A stretch of DNA of 64,000 nt. Source: Flavobacterium ardleyense. GTDB taxonomy: Bacteria > Bacteroidota > Bacteroidia > Flavobacteriales > Flavobacteriaceae. Position 1 is the first letter of the stretch. Each line of letters begins with the position of its first letter. The translations under genes were made by a program, and so were the position numbers. The DNA is taken from contig NZ_CP137891.1 in NCBI RefSeq assembly GCF_033547075.1, positions 3,121,124-3,185,123 of the forward strand. The letters are read 5' to 3'. The notes under the pieces were generated by a model, which saw only the letters and a program-made list of their open reading frames with translations, searched no databases and had not been told where the DNA came from. Shown in pieces: positions 53,503 to 63,509 of this stretch.

Positions 53503-55323
53503 TCAGATTATGTCGTGCAGAGGATTATGATTTGTAGACAAATTTTTAGGGAAATATAGAATAAATTTCGAGCCTTGATTAGTTTTTCCTTGTGCGAAAA
53601 TAAAACCGTTATGATTATCCATAACGCGTTTGCAAATAGAAAGTCCAATGCCAGTGCCCTTCTGCTGAGAGGCTTTCTTCAAGGTTCTAAATAGCTTGAA
53701 AATTTTGGTGGCAAATTGCTGCTCAAAACCAACACCCGTATCAGAAATAACAATTTTATAAAAGTCTTCCCTTGGAAATCGAAGTAAATCTCGCTCTTCA
53801 CTTTTTTCTGATTCATCCAGATAAATCTGAATTAAATTCGTTTCATCTTCTTTGCCAAATTTGATGGCGTTGCTTACTAAATTTACAAAAAGTTGTTGTA
53901 GTTGGAAGGGCAGTCCTATAATTTCTGGCAATTGGCCGATTTCAATTTTTACTTTGTGCTCTTCTATTTCTAAAGGAAGCATATCTACAACCTTACCAAC
54001 AAGACCTTTAAGATCGACTCTTTCAAAAATTTTTTCTCCTTTTACAGATTGTGAATAATTAACCAAGTCGATCATTAAGTTTTGCATTCGATTTGCCGCA
54101 AAACTTATTCTATCAAAATAACCTTGAGCTGCTGGAGAGAGCTTTTTAATTTCGTCTGATTCTATTCGCGAGATAAACATCTGGATTTTTCGAAGAGGCT
54201 CTTGCATATCATGACTTACAATATTATTAAAAGACTCAAGCTCATCATTGATAGTTTGAAGATTATTGTTAATTTTCTCCATTTCGAGGTTGGCAGAGTA
54301 TTGCTCTGTAATATCGTAATTTACTGCAATCTTGATATGTTCGCCTTCGTCATTTTGCACATAGCTGCCTACCGCTTTAATATATCGCAACTCATCTACA
54401 CCAGTAAAAATCCGAAAAATTATAGAAGTGGGAAGTAACTTATCAAATGACTCAGAATAAGTAGTAATAACTTTTCTTTTATCTTCGGGATGTATTCTCT
54501 TGAAGACCTGCGCTACACCCATTTGAAGATTACTGTTAAAACCTTCAACCGAAGACCAAAAATTATCCGAAAAAGTAAATTTCCTTTGCTCTACATTATA
54601 CTTCCAGTGACTGATTCCTGCAATTTTTTCTGCTTTATTAAAAGTGTAATTTAAAAAACTCAGTTCGCTGTTCACTCTCTTCAATTTCTTAACATCAGAA
54701 TTAATCTGACTTATAGAAACTAAAATTATAAACAATGCCAAGGTCACAATTAAAAATGTTGTTACAATTGAAGTCTGTAGCTCATAATGATGATTAATTT
54801 TAAATAGTTTTAAGTTAGTGACCTCCGTATTTACAGAAGCCCGTATATATTCTCGCAGCTGATCCGAAATAATATCTCCTCTTTGCAGCACTTCCGCGAT
54901 TTTAATACTTTCTATTTTTGAAACATCTTTGGACTCATCCAAAACCAAATCAAATAATGCAAAGCGAACGTCAATCAATTTTATTAAACTATCATTAGTA
55001 ACACCATAGGCTGTATCAACACCCGCATTTTCTATCCGAGTAAGGATGGGAAGAACAGAATTTTTTTGATAGAATCGCTCTTTGATATACGAGCTGTCTT
55101 TAGTTATAATAAAACTACGTAAACTAGACTCATTGACAGAAAGAATAGAAAGAACTTGCTCATATTCCATCAATCTCGAACTAGATTCCGACATAGCAAC
55201 CACCGATTTCTCGAGGTTTTGCATTTGCTGAAAAAATACAAAAGAAACGTATGCAACTAAAAGTAAAGCTACAGTAAGGGCAATTTTGGCTATTAAAGAG
55301 CTGTTTCTTTTAAATCGATTCAT
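53503..55323 (-). CDS. CHASE3 / PAS sensor histidine kinase
   Basis: The 606-residue membrane kinase has a first transmembrane helix (about 13-33), a periplasmic CHASE3-type region (about 38-175; VNESSLRSFIITKD), a second helix (about 183-207), a PAS-like domain (about 230-345), a HisKA domain with His371 in NIVSHDMQEPLRKI, and an HATPase domain (LVSNAIKFG, DTGVGF, GTGIGL). There is no receiver domain and no response regulator gene next to it, so its partner lies elsewhere. The HDMQEPL form is typical of phytochrome-like and PAS-rich kinases. An AraC-type regulator gene lies 68 bases upstream on the same strand. Confidence 0.92.
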   Translation of the reverse strand: MNRFKRNSSLIAKIALTVALLLVAYVSFVFFQQMQNLEKSVVAMSESSSRLMEYEQVLSILSVNESSLRSFIITKDSSYIKERFYQKNSVLPILTRIENAGVDTAYGVTNDSLIKLIDVRFALFDLVLDESKDVSKIESIKIAEVLQRGDIISDQLREYIRASVNTEVTNLKLFKINHHYELQTSIVTTFLIVTLALFIILVSISQINSDVKKLKRVNSELSFLNYTFNKAEKIAGISHWKYNVEQRKFTFSDNFWSSVEGFNSNLQMGVAQVFKRIHPEDKRKVITTYSESFDKLLPTSIIFRIFTGVDELRYIKAVGSYVQNDEGEHIKIAVNYDITEQYSANLEMEKINNNLQTINDELESFNNIVSHDMQEPLRKIQMFISRIESDEIKKLSPAAQGYFDRISFAANRMQNLMIDLVNYSQSVKGEKIFERVDLKGLVGKVVDMLPLEIEEHKVKIEIGQLPEIIGLPFQLQQLFVNLVSNAIKFGKEDETNLIQIYLDESEKSEERDLLRFPREDFYKIVISDTGVGFEQQFATKIFKLFRTLKKASQQKGTGIGLSICKRVMDNHNGFIFAQGKTNQGSKFILYFPKNLSTNHNPLHDII

Positions 55324-55391
55324 AAAACATCTGGAGGTAGTATTTTAAAAAGCTTTACTTACTGATAGTAAGATTTAGTAAAATGAAAATA

Positions 55392-55949
55392 TTAGCTAAT
55401 CTCAGCACTCTCTCTTCTTTTTTCAATAATACGTTTAAACATTGATGGTGTTAGACCTGTGGTTTTTTTAAATTGACCAGATAAGTGCGCTACTGAGCTA
55501 TAATTCAATTTATATGAAATTTCGGTTAGAGTTAAATCTTCTTCAATAATCAATTTTTTGGCACGTTCTATTTTCTGAATTATGAAGTAATTCTCAATTG
55601 AACTGAAGGTGTATTCAGAAAATAAGTTGGAAATATAGCCATAGCTAAGGTTGAGTTTATCTGACAAATAAACAGAAATGGTGGTCAAGGGCATATCTGG
55701 CTCATGAACCAAAGTTACAATGGTATCCTTTATTTTCTGTATTAATTGATTTTTAGGATTGCTGATTAATTCGATACCGTACTGCGACAAATCAGATTCC
55801 AACGCGGCAAGTTGCTCATTTGCTATTTGTTTCTTAATTGTCACTTCGCTGCTGTTTAACAATTCGAAGTCAATTCCACGGGCTTCAAATTGCTCTTTTA
55901 CAATTGCTTGACAGGCTGTGTTGGTGTCTATTTTTATATAAAATTTCAT
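55392..55949 (-). CDS. AraC family transcriptional regulator
   Basis: The 185-residue protein has an N-terminal alpha/beta region (about 1-70, not the cupin of classical AraC), then a C-terminal double helix-turn-helix: ISVYLSDKLNLSYGYISNLF, and LTEISYKLNYSSVAHLSGQFKKTTGLTPSMFK, which is the classic second motif. The DNA-binding part is well conserved. The inducer is unknown. The CHASE3 kinase follows 68 bases downstream, and the holin-like cluster precedes it with a terminator between. Confidence 0.9.
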   Translation of the reverse strand: MKFYIKIDTNTACQAIVKEQFEARGIDFELLNSSEVTIKKQIANEQLAALESDLSQYGIELISNPKNQLIQKIKDTIVTLVHEPDMPLTTISVYLSDKLNLSYGYISNLFSEYTFSSIENYFIIQKIERAKKLIIEEDLTLTEISYKLNYSSVAHLSGQFKKTTGLTPSMFKRIIEKRRESAEIS

Positions 55950-56035
55950 AGTGTTAAACTGGTTTATTTAGGATTTAAATGTACTATAATTATTTCTGCA
56001 AATCAACTTGAAAAAAAGTTCTATTTAATTTTTGA

Positions 56036-56070
56036 ACAAAAAAAAAGAAACTATGTTTCATAGCTTCTTC
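56036..56070 (-). terminator. Terminator of the YtxH / holin-like cluster
   Basis: Minus strand AAGAAGCTATG / CATAGTTTCTT stem (one mismatch) followed by about ten T. Confidence 0.85.
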
Positions 56071-56096
56071 ATTAATTTGCGGGATAATACTATTAT

Positions 56097-56522
56097 TTAA
56101 TAAAAAGACTCCACTTTATCAGAATCTGGTTTAATCTTGATGGCATGTAAGAAATTTTTAAAAATATCTATCCCTTTATTCTTGATAACTTCAGGATATT
56201 TAACCGTGGCACTCGTTATTGCCGATTGCATTACAAAACCTAAAATCTTTTTCAATGGACCTTGTAGTGATCCTAGTAACACTTTGTTGGCAAGAAAACC
56301 TGTCCCCAAACCCACAACTCCGTGAATAATGTCATCTTTAGTTTCTGGCGAATCTCTTACAGATCTTACCACGCTACGCAAAAGATTAACAGGCTTCAAA
56401 CTGTCTACAAATTCAGTTGCTTCCTCTTTAATTAGAAACTTTTCTTCTCGTTGTCGTATTTCTAGCACAGCAATAGCTTGAGATAATGACAATTGATCTA
56501 TAATGTTTTTTTTAGTTTCCAT
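56097..56522 (-). CDS. Small conserved hypothetical protein of the YtxH / holin-like cluster
   Basis: The 141-residue protein is not assigned to a family. It has a charged N terminus, a segment SLKPVNLLRSVVRSVRDSP and a weakly hydrophobic glycine-rich middle (HGVVGLGTGFLANKVLLG) that may contact the membrane. It is encoded 2 bases after the holin-like gene and is the last gene before the terminator, so it belongs to the same transcript. Confidence 0.75.
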   Translation of the reverse strand: METKKNIIDQLSLSQAIAVLEIRQREEKFLIKEEATEFVDSLKPVNLLRSVVRSVRDSPETKDDIIHGVVGLGTGFLANKVLLGSLQGPLKKILGFVMQSAITSATVKYPEVIKNKGIDIFKNFLHAIKIKPDSDKVESFY

Positions 56523-56524
56523 AT

Positions 56525-56866
56525 TTAATCTTTAAAAATTTTACGCACAATATAAGTGTTTACCTTATCTTTAAGCACCTGAGCTCGCAGTGCATAGACG
56601 ATGACCGCAAATAGTAAATAAATACCTGAAACAATCATAAATCCATAATGCATTTTCCCTAAAACTTCTCCTAAATAAATTGCTAGACCAATACTTACAA
56701 ATAATAGAAATAGTAAACCAAAGATCGCCAATATTACTGAAGTAAGAATGGACGTAGCTGTTTCAGCCACCTTTTGTAGGGCTTTTAATTTGTACAATTC
56801 AACAGAAGTTGAAACATACTGTTCAACTCGCTCGTATATTTGCTCAATTTTTGATTTATCTTCCAT
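56525..56866 (-). CDS. Phage-holin-like membrane protein
   Basis: The frame opens at 56902, but MEDKSKIEQIYERVEQY at 56866 is the likely start (113 residues). Two hydrophobic helices (about 36-60 and 70-92) are separated by a short loop, with an amphipathic N-terminal helix. The plan fits the DUF1469 / holin-X type group, which in Bacteroidetes is chromosomal and not part of prophages. A role in envelope stress is likely by context only. The next gene follows after 2 bases. Confidence 0.8.
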   Translation of the reverse strand: MEDKSKIEQIYERVEQYVSTSVELYKLKALQKVAETATSILTSVILAIFGLLFLLFVSIGLAIYLGEVLGKMHYGFMIVSGIYLLFAVIVYALRAQVLKDKVNTYIVRKIFKD

Positions 56867-56933
56867 CATTGTATAAAGGTTATTTGAAAAATAGGGCGCC
56901 ATTGTGACGCCCTTATACTTTTAAAAATCAGTA

Positions 56934-57251
56934 TTATCTCTGATTCCCTTGACCTTGTGCAGCAGATTTAAAATCGTTTGCAGCTCCTTTAAGCTCATTC
57001 TTAGCATTGTCAACTAAATCTCCACCTTTATTTGCAAAAGAGTCAACTTTATTTTCAACTTTTTCTACAAGATCGTTGTATTTATCTTTAAGTCCGCTTA
57101 CTTGTGATTTCATATCATCTGCAAGATCCTGACTTTTTTTAGAGATTTTTTTTCTTGTGTCTGCTCCTTTTTCTGGTGCTAATAAAACTCCTACTACTGC
57201 TCCAATTGCTACTCCTGCTAATGCTCCTAATAATACTTTACCTGATTTCAT
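56934..57251 (-). CDS. YtxH domain protein
   Basis: The 105-residue protein has a glycine/alanine-rich hydrophobic N terminus (VLLGALAGVAIGAVVGVLLAP, about 5-25), the EKGADTRKKI motif of YtxH proteins, and then a long Lys/Asp/Asn-rich helix. YtxH-like proteins are general-stress membrane proteins in Firmicutes and Bacteroidetes with no known biochemical activity. It is the first gene of a three-gene set with a holin-like and a hypothetical gene. Its leader carries short tandem repeats. Confidence 0.87.
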   Translation of the reverse strand: MKSGKVLLGALAGVAIGAVVGVLLAPEKGADTRKKISKKSQDLADDMKSQVSGLKDKYNDLVEKVENKVDSFANKGGDLVDNAKNELKGAANDFKSAAQGQGNQR

Positions 57252-57261
57252 AATGTTTGGT

Positions 57262-57306
57262 TTTTTTGTTAATAATTTTTGGTAATAATTTTTTGGTAAT
57301 AATTGT
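57262..57306. repeat. Threefold TTTTTGGTAATAA repeat in the ytxH leader
   Basis: Three near-identical units of 13-14 bases (TTTTTGTTAATAA, TTTTTGGTAATAA, TTTTTTGGTAATAA) lie 10-55 bases upstream of the YtxH start codon. They could be protein-binding sites or slippage products. Confidence 0.6.
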
Positions 57307-57597
57307 TTAGATAGTTTTCTGGTTTTAAAATCTTTTTCATAGCAATAATCCCTTCAACTTATCTCGTTAATCGAATTGTTATCTTAAATCAACATTACAA
57401 ATATCAGCAAATTCTTGTCAGATTTTTTACACAATCGACTTCAAAATTTATAACATTTACAGATGCATGATATTTTGATGTTTTATTCAGAAAAAATCCT
57501 CTTTTCAAATGTGATAATGCAAATCATGAATTCTTTTCTAAGACTCATTGTGCTTATAGGAAAATATATGATTATTTTAGTGCCATATTTTAAAACT

Positions 57598-58836
57598 ATG
57601 TTTAAACTGTTTCGAGAAAACATTCGAATTGCTTTCACTTCGATTCGATCACAACTACTGCGCACCATTCTCACCGTCCTTATCATTGCTGTGGGCATTA
57701 CAGCTTTAGTTGGTATTTTAACGCTAGTTGCGGCATTAGAAAATACGCTGTCATCAGATTTTGCTACAATGGGTTCAAATACCTTTAATATTAGTAGATA
57801 CGATTCGCAAGAAAACTTAAAAAGTAATGAAGAGCGAAAAATCAATCCAGTTCTCTCCTATACTCAAGTGAAAGAATTTTCAGAAAGATACAATTATCCA
57901 ACAACGCATACTTCAATCTCATTTACAGCTACTGCGGCTGCTGAAGTAAAATATGATTCAAAAAAAACTGATCCCGAAATTTCGGTGTTGGGAGTAGATG
58001 AATATTATTTAGTAAATTCTGGATTACAAACTACTTTAGGTAGAAACTTTACTCGATTTGACATACAAAATAATTCGCATGTTTGCGTTATCGGCTCCGA
58101 TTTAGAAAAAGCACTTTTTAAGGATGTCAACCCTATAGATAAAGTGATTTCTATTCGAGGTTCAAAATTTAAAGTCATCGGAACTTTAAAAGAGAAAGGT
58201 TCTACCTTTGGCAATAGCCAAGACCTGCGTATTTTAATTCCTATTCAACTAGCTCGATCAATTTATACATCTCCAAATATCAATTACTCTCTAAGTATAA
58301 TGACGGACAAAAAAGAGTTGTTAAATCAAGCAGTAGATGAGGCTATCTTAACAATGCGACAGGTTCGTAAGTTAAATCCAATCGAAGAAAACGATTTTGG
58401 AATTTCTAGAAGCGACGATTTGATCAACAGAATTCTAGATCTTACGCAGTATTTAGGATGGGCCGCTTGGATCATTGGAATCATTACAATATTTGGTTCG
58501 TCAATTGCCCTGATGAATATTATGCTTGTATCGGTTACAGAAAGAACGCGCGAAATTGGGGTACGGAAAGCTCTTGGCGCCAAAAAAGTAACGATTGCAA
58601 CTCAATTTTTTATCGAGACGCTAATAGTAGGGCAAATGGGGGGCTTTTTAGGTATAATATTGGGTATTCTTATTGGTTTTTTTATCGGCTTGGCGCTAGA
58701 TTTCACCTTTGTAATTCCGTGGTTGGCAATTTTCGCAGCATTTGCAACAACATTTTTGGTTGCAATTGTTTCTGGTTTATACCCAGCAATTAAAGCTTCA
58801 AAATTAGATCCAATCGAAGCTTTGCGTTATGAATAA
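57598..58836 (+). CDS. MacB/FtsX-family ABC transporter permease
   Basis: The frame is open from 57463, but [13 protein letters not shown] at 57598 is the usual start of this family, giving 412 residues. It has an N-terminal helix (about 22-44, [20 protein letters not shown]), a MacB-type periplasmic domain (about 50-280) and three C-terminal helices with the FtsX motif [14 protein letters not shown] and a terminal [12 protein letters not shown]. Such permeases pair with an ATPase and an adaptor to move lipoproteins or peptides across the envelope. No ATPase gene is adjacent. It converges on prmC with a one-base gap. Confidence 0.9.
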   Translation: MFKLFRENIRIAFTSIRSQLLRTILTVLIIAVGITALVGILTLVAALENTLSSDFATMGSNTFNISRYDSQENLKSNEERKINPVLSYTQVKEFSERYNYPTTHTSISFTATAAAEVKYDSKKTDPEISVLGVDEYYLVNSGLQTTLGRNFTRFDIQNNSHVCVIGSDLEKALFKDVNPIDKVISIRGSKFKVIGTLKEKGSTFGNSQDLRILIPIQLARSIYTSPNINYSLSIMTDKKELLNQAVDEAILTMRQVRKLNPIEENDFGISRSDDLINRILDLTQYLGWAAWIIGIITIFGSSIALMNIMLVSVTERTREIGVRKALGAKKVTIATQFFIETLIVGQMGGFLGIILGILIGFFIGLALDFTFVIPWLAIFAAFATTFLVAIVSGLYPAIKASKLDPIEALRYE

Positions 58837-58837
58837 A

Positions 58838-59686
58838 TTATTTTCGGCCAAAAATCATTCGGTCATTCCCAAAAATATCTTTGCGAATTTCGATGTCTCG
58901 AAATTTATAATCGCTTAGTAATTGAACCATCCTTTCGCCGAGATATTGATTTATTTCAAAATACAGTTGTCCGCCTTCCGAAAGACTTTTGCTGGCAAGT
59001 TGTGTGATTTTTAAATAGAATAACAATGGATCTTCATCTTCGACAAAAAGTGCAATATGAGGCTCAAATTCCAATACATTCTTATGCATTTCCTGCTTTT
59101 CTAGTTCACGAACATAAGGTGGATTGGAGACGATAATATCATACGTTTCAGATAATTTTGTAGTTTTTAAAATATCCATTTCGATAAAATTGACTTTTAC
59201 CTTATTTATCTCAGCATTAACTTCTGCCACTTTCAGCGCATCTCTCGAAATATCAACGGCTGAAACCTCCGAATTATTTAGATTTTTTGCTAACGTAATT
59301 GGAATACAACCGCTCCCTGTACCAATATCAAGAATTCGTAACTGCTTAGATTTATTCGAATTATTTTTCAAAATCCAATCCACCAATTCCTCCGTTTCAG
59401 GTCTGGGAATTAATACTGAAGAATTTACTTTAAAACGCAATCCATAAAATTCTGTCTCTCCTAATATATATTGTATGGGTTTTTGCAATTGAAGTTGGTT
59501 AATTATATTTTTCCACTTTTGAATTTCGAGTTCGTCAATTTCAAAATCTGGCTTCAAAGCTAAATCAACTCTCGACATTTGATGAAAATTATTTAAAATC
59601 AAATAAAAAAAACTATCCACTTCCTGCAAGTCGTAGATTGACGAAAGGCTTTCGCGAAATTTAGTTCTAAAGTCTCTAAGTAACAT
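58838..59686 (-). CDS. prmC: Release factor glutamine methyltransferase
   Basis: PrmC methylates the Gln of the GGQ motif in RF1 and RF2. The 282-residue protein has the N-terminal helical bundle (about 1-75; PIQYILGETEFYGL), SAM-binding DIGTGSGCIP at about 120-129 and the catalytic NPPY at 188-191. The length is normal. The gene is divergent from the glycosylase gene and convergent with the ABC permease. Confidence 0.95.
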   Translation of the reverse strand: MLLRDFRTKFRESLSSIYDLQEVDSFFYLILNNFHQMSRVDLALKPDFEIDELEIQKWKNIINQLQLQKPIQYILGETEFYGLRFKVNSSVLIPRPETEELVDWILKNNSNKSKQLRILDIGTGSGCIPITLAKNLNNSEVSAVDISRDALKVAEVNAEINKVKVNFIEMDILKTTKLSETYDIIVSNPPYVRELEKQEMHKNVLEFEPHIALFVEDEDPLLFYLKITQLASKSLSEGGQLYFEINQYLGERMVQLLSDYKFRDIEIRKDIFGNDRMIFGRK

Positions 59687-59760
59687 ATTAGTTTTATATA
59701 AGTTTTTGAAAGATATAATATTTTAAAAGATATTGTAAAAAGGATGCGCTTTGCAGATTG

Positions 59761-59768
59761 TATATTTG
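59761..59768 (+). promoter_or_regulatory. Probable -7 element of the mismatch glycosylase gene
   Basis: TATATTTG, 21 bases before the ATG, with a TTG 25 bases upstream (slightly long spacing). Confidence 0.5.
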
Positions 59769-59789
59769 AGTTAATCAATAATCTTGAAA

Positions 59790-60275
59790 ATGAAAACTGC
59801 CTTAGCTCCTATTGTTTCAAAAAATAGCCAAGTAATAATTCTAGGAACAATGCCTGGCGAACAGTCACTTTTGCAACAGCAATATTATGCAAATAAAGGA
59901 AATCATTTCTGGAGAATTCTATTCCAAATTTTTGATCACGAATTTTCTACCGACTATGAAGTCCGCAAAGAATTAATTCTCAAAAACAATCTCGCTCTCT
60001 GGGATGTGATTCAAAGTTGCGAGCGCGAAGGCAGTTTGGATAGCAAGATTAAAAATGAAGTTCCAAACAACTTTTCAGAATTTCTTGAAAATCATCCCCA
60101 AATTTCAACTATTGTTTTTTCAAGTAAAGCAGCGGCGGCATATTTCAAAAAATATGTTTCACCGCCGCCTCAATTAAAATATTTAACGCTTCCATCCCCA
60201 AGCGGTGCCAATGCTCATCTTAATTTGGCTGAAAAAACAGAACTTTGGTTAGAGCTTCTTTCCTATTTGAAATAA
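59790..60275 (+). CDS. DNA-deoxyinosine / mismatch-type DNA glycosylase
   Basis: The frame begins with a TTG at 59784, but the ATG at 59790 is the natural start (161 residues). The uracil-DNA glycosylase fold is seen in VIILGTMPGEQS (active-site loop), GNHFWRILF with the conserved Asn/His, and the C-terminal LPSPSGANAHL. This pattern fits the family 6 / HDG group that removes deoxyinosine or deaminated bases. It is divergent from prmC, and its end lies 6 bases from the convergent hisS. Confidence 0.87.
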   Translation: MKTALAPIVSKNSQVIILGTMPGEQSLLQQQYYANKGNHFWRILFQIFDHEFSTDYEVRKELILKNNLALWDVIQSCEREGSLDSKIKNEVPNNFSEFLENHPQISTIVFSSKAAAAYFKKYVSPPPQLKYLTLPSPSGANAHLNLAEKTELWLELLSYLK

Positions 60276-60281
60276 TCTAAA

Positions 60282-61655
60282 CTAATTTGAGAAAGCTTTC
60301 TGCAATTCTTCAAAACTCAATTCAACTTGCTCTGAAGTCGCTAAGTTTTTAAGTCCATATTTATTTTGAGCAATTTCATCTTCTCCGCAAATAACCGCAA
60401 ACTGAATTCCTCGTTTGTCTGCATATTGAAGTTGTTTTGCAGTTTTAGCTTTGTCTGGATACAATTCAACCGTCAATCCTGCGGCTCTTAACTTTGTAAT
60501 TGCCTGCATTGCAAACAGCGATTCATCTTCTCCGTAATTTAAAAACAACGCCTTGGCAACAGAATTTACAGTTTCCGGAAAAAGATTCAAAGCTTCTAGC
60601 ACCAAATAAATTCGGTCTAAGCCGAAGGAAATTCCAACACCACTAATGTTTTTCAATCCAAAGATCCCGGTCAAATCATCGTAACGACCTCCACCACCAA
60701 TTGACCCTAGACCTACAGAAGCTGGAGCAGCTACTTCAAAAATAGCTCCTGTATAATAATTTAATCCTCTGGCAAGAGTAACATCAAGATCCAAAACAGT
60801 TTTGCCAAGTCCTAAAGCTTGAATTTTAGAACAGATAAAACGAAGTTCTTCAACTCCTTTTGTGCCTTCTTCAGATTCAGAAAGCAGTTTTGCAAGTTCC
60901 TCCAATTTAGATTCGATAGAACCCGAAAGGTGTAACAATGGACGGATTTTCTCAATTGCCGTTTCAGAAATTCCTTTTTCAAGCATTTCTTTTACCACTC
61001 CATCTTCACCGATTTTGTCTAATTTATCCAGCGCAACCGTAAAGTCGATTAGCTTATCTTTCGCACCAATTACTTCGGCAATTCCAGCTAAAACTTTTCG
61101 GTTATTTATTTTTATTACTACGCCGTCAATCCCCAATTCAGTAAAAACTGCGTCGTACAATTGCACTAACTCTACTTCTTGCCAAAGCGAAGCCGAGCCT
61201 ACAACGTCAGCGTCACATTGAAAAAATTCTCTAAATCTCCCTTTTTGTGGTCTATCCGCACGCCAAACTGGCTGAATTTGATAACGCTTAAAAGGAAACG
61301 TAATTTCATTTTGATGCTGCACAACATAACGCGCAAACGGCACAGTCAGATCATAACGAAGTGCCTTTTCAGAAATGGAAGGAGTCAATTTTGTACTGTT
61401 TTTCTCATTCAAAAATTGCTCATTCGCTTTCGCCAAATAATCGCCAGAATTCAAAATTTTAAAAATCAAACGATCGCCCTCTTCTCCATACTTTCCCATC
61501 AAAGTGTCAGAATTTTCAAACGACGGAGTTTCAATTGGATTAAATCCAAATCGCACAAAATGGCTTTTAATAATGTCCATTATATAAGTACGTTTTACAA
61601 CTTCTGAAGGTGAAAAATCTCTAGTTCCTTTTGGTATGCTTGGTTTCTGTGCCAT
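60282..61655 (-). CDS. hisS: Histidyl-tRNA synthetase
   Basis: The 457-residue class II synthetase has motif 1 ([11 protein letters not shown]), motif 2 ([23 protein letters not shown]), the histidine-specific [15 protein letters not shown] and motif 3 ([13 protein letters not shown]). The C-terminal anticodon-binding domain (about 365-457) is complete. It is essential, and no partner gene shares its strand here. Confidence 0.97.
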   Translation of the reverse strand: MAQKPSIPKGTRDFSPSEVVKRTYIMDIIKSHFVRFGFNPIETPSFENSDTLMGKYGEEGDRLIFKILNSGDYLAKANEQFLNEKNSTKLTPSISEKALRYDLTVPFARYVVQHQNEITFPFKRYQIQPVWRADRPQKGRFREFFQCDADVVGSASLWQEVELVQLYDAVFTELGIDGVVIKINNRKVLAGIAEVIGAKDKLIDFTVALDKLDKIGEDGVVKEMLEKGISETAIEKIRPLLHLSGSIESKLEELAKLLSESEEGTKGVEELRFICSKIQALGLGKTVLDLDVTLARGLNYYTGAIFEVAAPASVGLGSIGGGGRYDDLTGIFGLKNISGVGISFGLDRIYLVLEALNLFPETVNSVAKALFLNYGEDESLFAMQAITKLRAAGLTVELYPDKAKTAKQLQYADKRGIQFAVICGEDEIAQNKYGLKNLATSEQVELSFEELQKAFSN

Positions 61656-61817
61656 AATAAATTAAATTGTGCTGCAAATATCGTGTATTTTTATTTGCCT
61701 TCAATTGTCCTTGGCATTGCTTTTAGATTTTAAAGTATTTTTTTGCTTTCGCTAAATTTATAATGACATTTTCAATTGAAAATACCCGAAAAGCAACAGC
61801 ATTTTGACATTTAAACC

Positions 61818-61825
61818 TATTTTTG
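61818..61825 (+). promoter_or_regulatory. -7 element overlapping the ribD start region
   Basis: TATTTTTG fits TAnnTTTG and ends 4 bases before the GTG at 61830. If it is used, the ribD message has almost no leader or starts at the later ATG at 61851. Confidence 0.5.
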
Positions 61826-61829
61826 TAAA

Positions 61830-62894
61830 GTGAAGAATTCAGAAAAATATATGCAGCGCTGTTTGCAACTTGCCAAAAATGCTTTGGGAAACTGCTATCC
61901 AAATCCGATGGTGGGAAGTGTGATTGTGTATAATGGCAAAATCATCGGCGAAGGTTGGCATCAAAAAGCAGGCGAAGGTCACGCCGAAGTTAATGCAATT
62001 GCTTCGGTGAAAGACAAAAATTTATTGACCAAATCTACTTTGTACGTAAATCTTGAGCCTTGTAGCCATTTTGGAAAAACGCCACCTTGCAGTGATCTTA
62101 TTATACAACATAAAATTATAAAAGTTGTAATTGGCATAATCGATTCGCATTCGAAAGTTTGTGGCGCGGGAATTCTGAAGTTACAAAATGCAGGAGTTGA
62201 AGTCGAAGTTGGCGTTCTCGAATCAGAATGTTACGAACTCAACAAACGCTTTTTTACATTTCATAACAAAGAGAGACCTTATATAATTCTCAAGTGGGCC
62301 GAAAGTCGTGACGGATTTATTGCTCCAGATAAAAGTCAGCGAGAGAAAATCGAACCTGTTTGGATCAGCAATCCAATTTCACGTCAACTTGTTCACAAAT
62401 GGCGAACCGAAGAACAAGCGATTTTGATTGGAACAAATACCGCTCTTGATGATAATCCAAGTTTGAACGCTAGAGATTGGAAAGGAAAAAGTCCGGTTAA
62501 AATTTTAATTGATCGCCAAGGAATTGTTCCGCCAAACGCAGCTATTTTTAATTCCGCTTCCGCGAAAACGATTCTGATTACTCAAAATTTGGATATAGCG
62601 TCGGCCGAAGGAATAATCATAGAAACTGTCACTCCAGGAGATTTGTTGCCACAACTATTGGCAATTTTGCGAAAGCACAATATCCTTTCGGTAATTGTTG
62701 AAGGTGGAAAACACACTTTACAAACTTTTGTAGATGCAGATCTTTGGGACGAAGCCAGAGTTTTTGAAGGTCAAATTGATTTATCAACTGGGATTAGCGC
62801 TCCAAATATCAGTGGAAAACTAAAATATACCGAAAATATATTAACTGATAAATTATCAGTTATGCTAAACTCAAATCAATCTTGGAAGAAATAG
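61830..62894 (+). CDS. ribD: Bifunctional riboflavin biosynthesis deaminase/reductase
   Basis: RibD deaminates and then reduces the pyrimidine product of GTP cyclohydrolase II in riboflavin synthesis. The N-terminal deaminase (1-145) has the zinc site HAEVNAI (His51, Glu53) and PCSHFGKTPPCSD (Cys78, Cys87). The C-terminal reductase (about 146-354) shows DGFIA and VEGGKHTLQTF. A GTG at 61830 gives EKYMQRCLQLAKNALG as in relatives, while an ATG at 61851 would drop seven residues. The gene overlaps the IMPACT-family gene by 13 bases. ribH is elsewhere, at 4.9 kb. Confidence 0.95.
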   Translation: MKNSEKYMQRCLQLAKNALGNCYPNPMVGSVIVYNGKIIGEGWHQKAGEGHAEVNAIASVKDKNLLTKSTLYVNLEPCSHFGKTPPCSDLIIQHKIIKVVIGIIDSHSKVCGAGILKLQNAGVEVEVGVLESECYELNKRFFTFHNKERPYIILKWAESRDGFIAPDKSQREKIEPVWISNPISRQLVHKWRTEEQAILIGTNTALDDNPSLNARDWKGKSPVKILIDRQGIVPPNAAIFNSASAKTILITQNLDIASAEGIIIETVTPGDLLPQLLAILRKHNILSVIVEGGKHTLQTFVDADLWDEARVFEGQIDLSTGISAPNISGKLKYTENILTDKLSVMLNSNQSWKK

Positions 62895-63493
62895 ATACTT
62901 ACAATACCATTGAGTTTGAAGCCGAGCCAATATTATTCAAAGAGAAAAACAGCAAATTCTTCGGCTATGCATTTCCAATCGAAAATGAGGACGATGTAAA
63001 AGCGCATCTCGAAATTCTACGCAAGAAACATCCAACTGCAGGGCATTTCTGTTACGCTTATCAAACTGGTACCGACACCAAATACTTTCGTGCAAACGAC
63101 GACGGCGAACCTAGTAATTCAGCAGGAATGCCTATTTATGGTCAAATTCAGTCATTTGACGTAACTAACATTCTAATTGTGGTAGCAAGAATTTTTGGCG
63201 GAACAAAGTTGGGGGTTGGCGGACTTATCTCTGCTTATAAAACGGCGGCTCAACTAGTTTTAGAAAATTCCGAAATCGTCCAAAAGACAATTGATATACA
63301 TTTCCTACTTTCCTTTGACTATGCGGTCATTAACAAAGTAATGCGTATTATTAAAGAAAAGCGATTGGATGTTATTTCTCAAACGATGGAAATGCGCTGT
63401 TTAATCGAAATAGCAACGCGCAAAAAGAATGCTGAGCAAGTTTTAGAGAGTTTCCAATCGTTGCACGAAGTTGAATTAAAAATAAAGGAATAA
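62882..63493 (+). CDS. YigZ / IMPACT family protein
   Basis: The 203-residue protein starts at a TTG inside the end of ribD, so translation is coupled. The IMPACT N-terminal domain carries ANDDGEPSNSAGMPI and ARIFGGTKLGVGGLISAYKTAA, and a C-terminal ferredoxin-like DUF1949-type domain follows. In bacteria it is suggested to touch ribosome or tRNA function, but this is not proven. There is no functional link to riboflavin beyond the overlap. Confidence 0.9.
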   Translation: MEEIDTYNTIEFEAEPILFKEKNSKFFGYAFPIENEDDVKAHLEILRKKHPTAGHFCYAYQTGTDTKYFRANDDGEPSNSAGMPIYGQIQSFDVTNILIVVARIFGGTKLGVGGLISAYKTAAQLVLENSEIVQKTIDIHFLLSFDYAVINKVMRIIKEKRLDVISQTMEMRCLIEIATRKKNAEQVLESFQSLHEVELKIKE

Positions 63494-63509
63494 CCTTTGT
63501 AATATTTTA

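Noticed and set aside
56525..56866. Prophage remnant from the holin-like gene
   Set aside because: No other phage gene is nearby. It sits with a YtxH gene in a chromosomal envelope cluster typical of Bacteroidetes.
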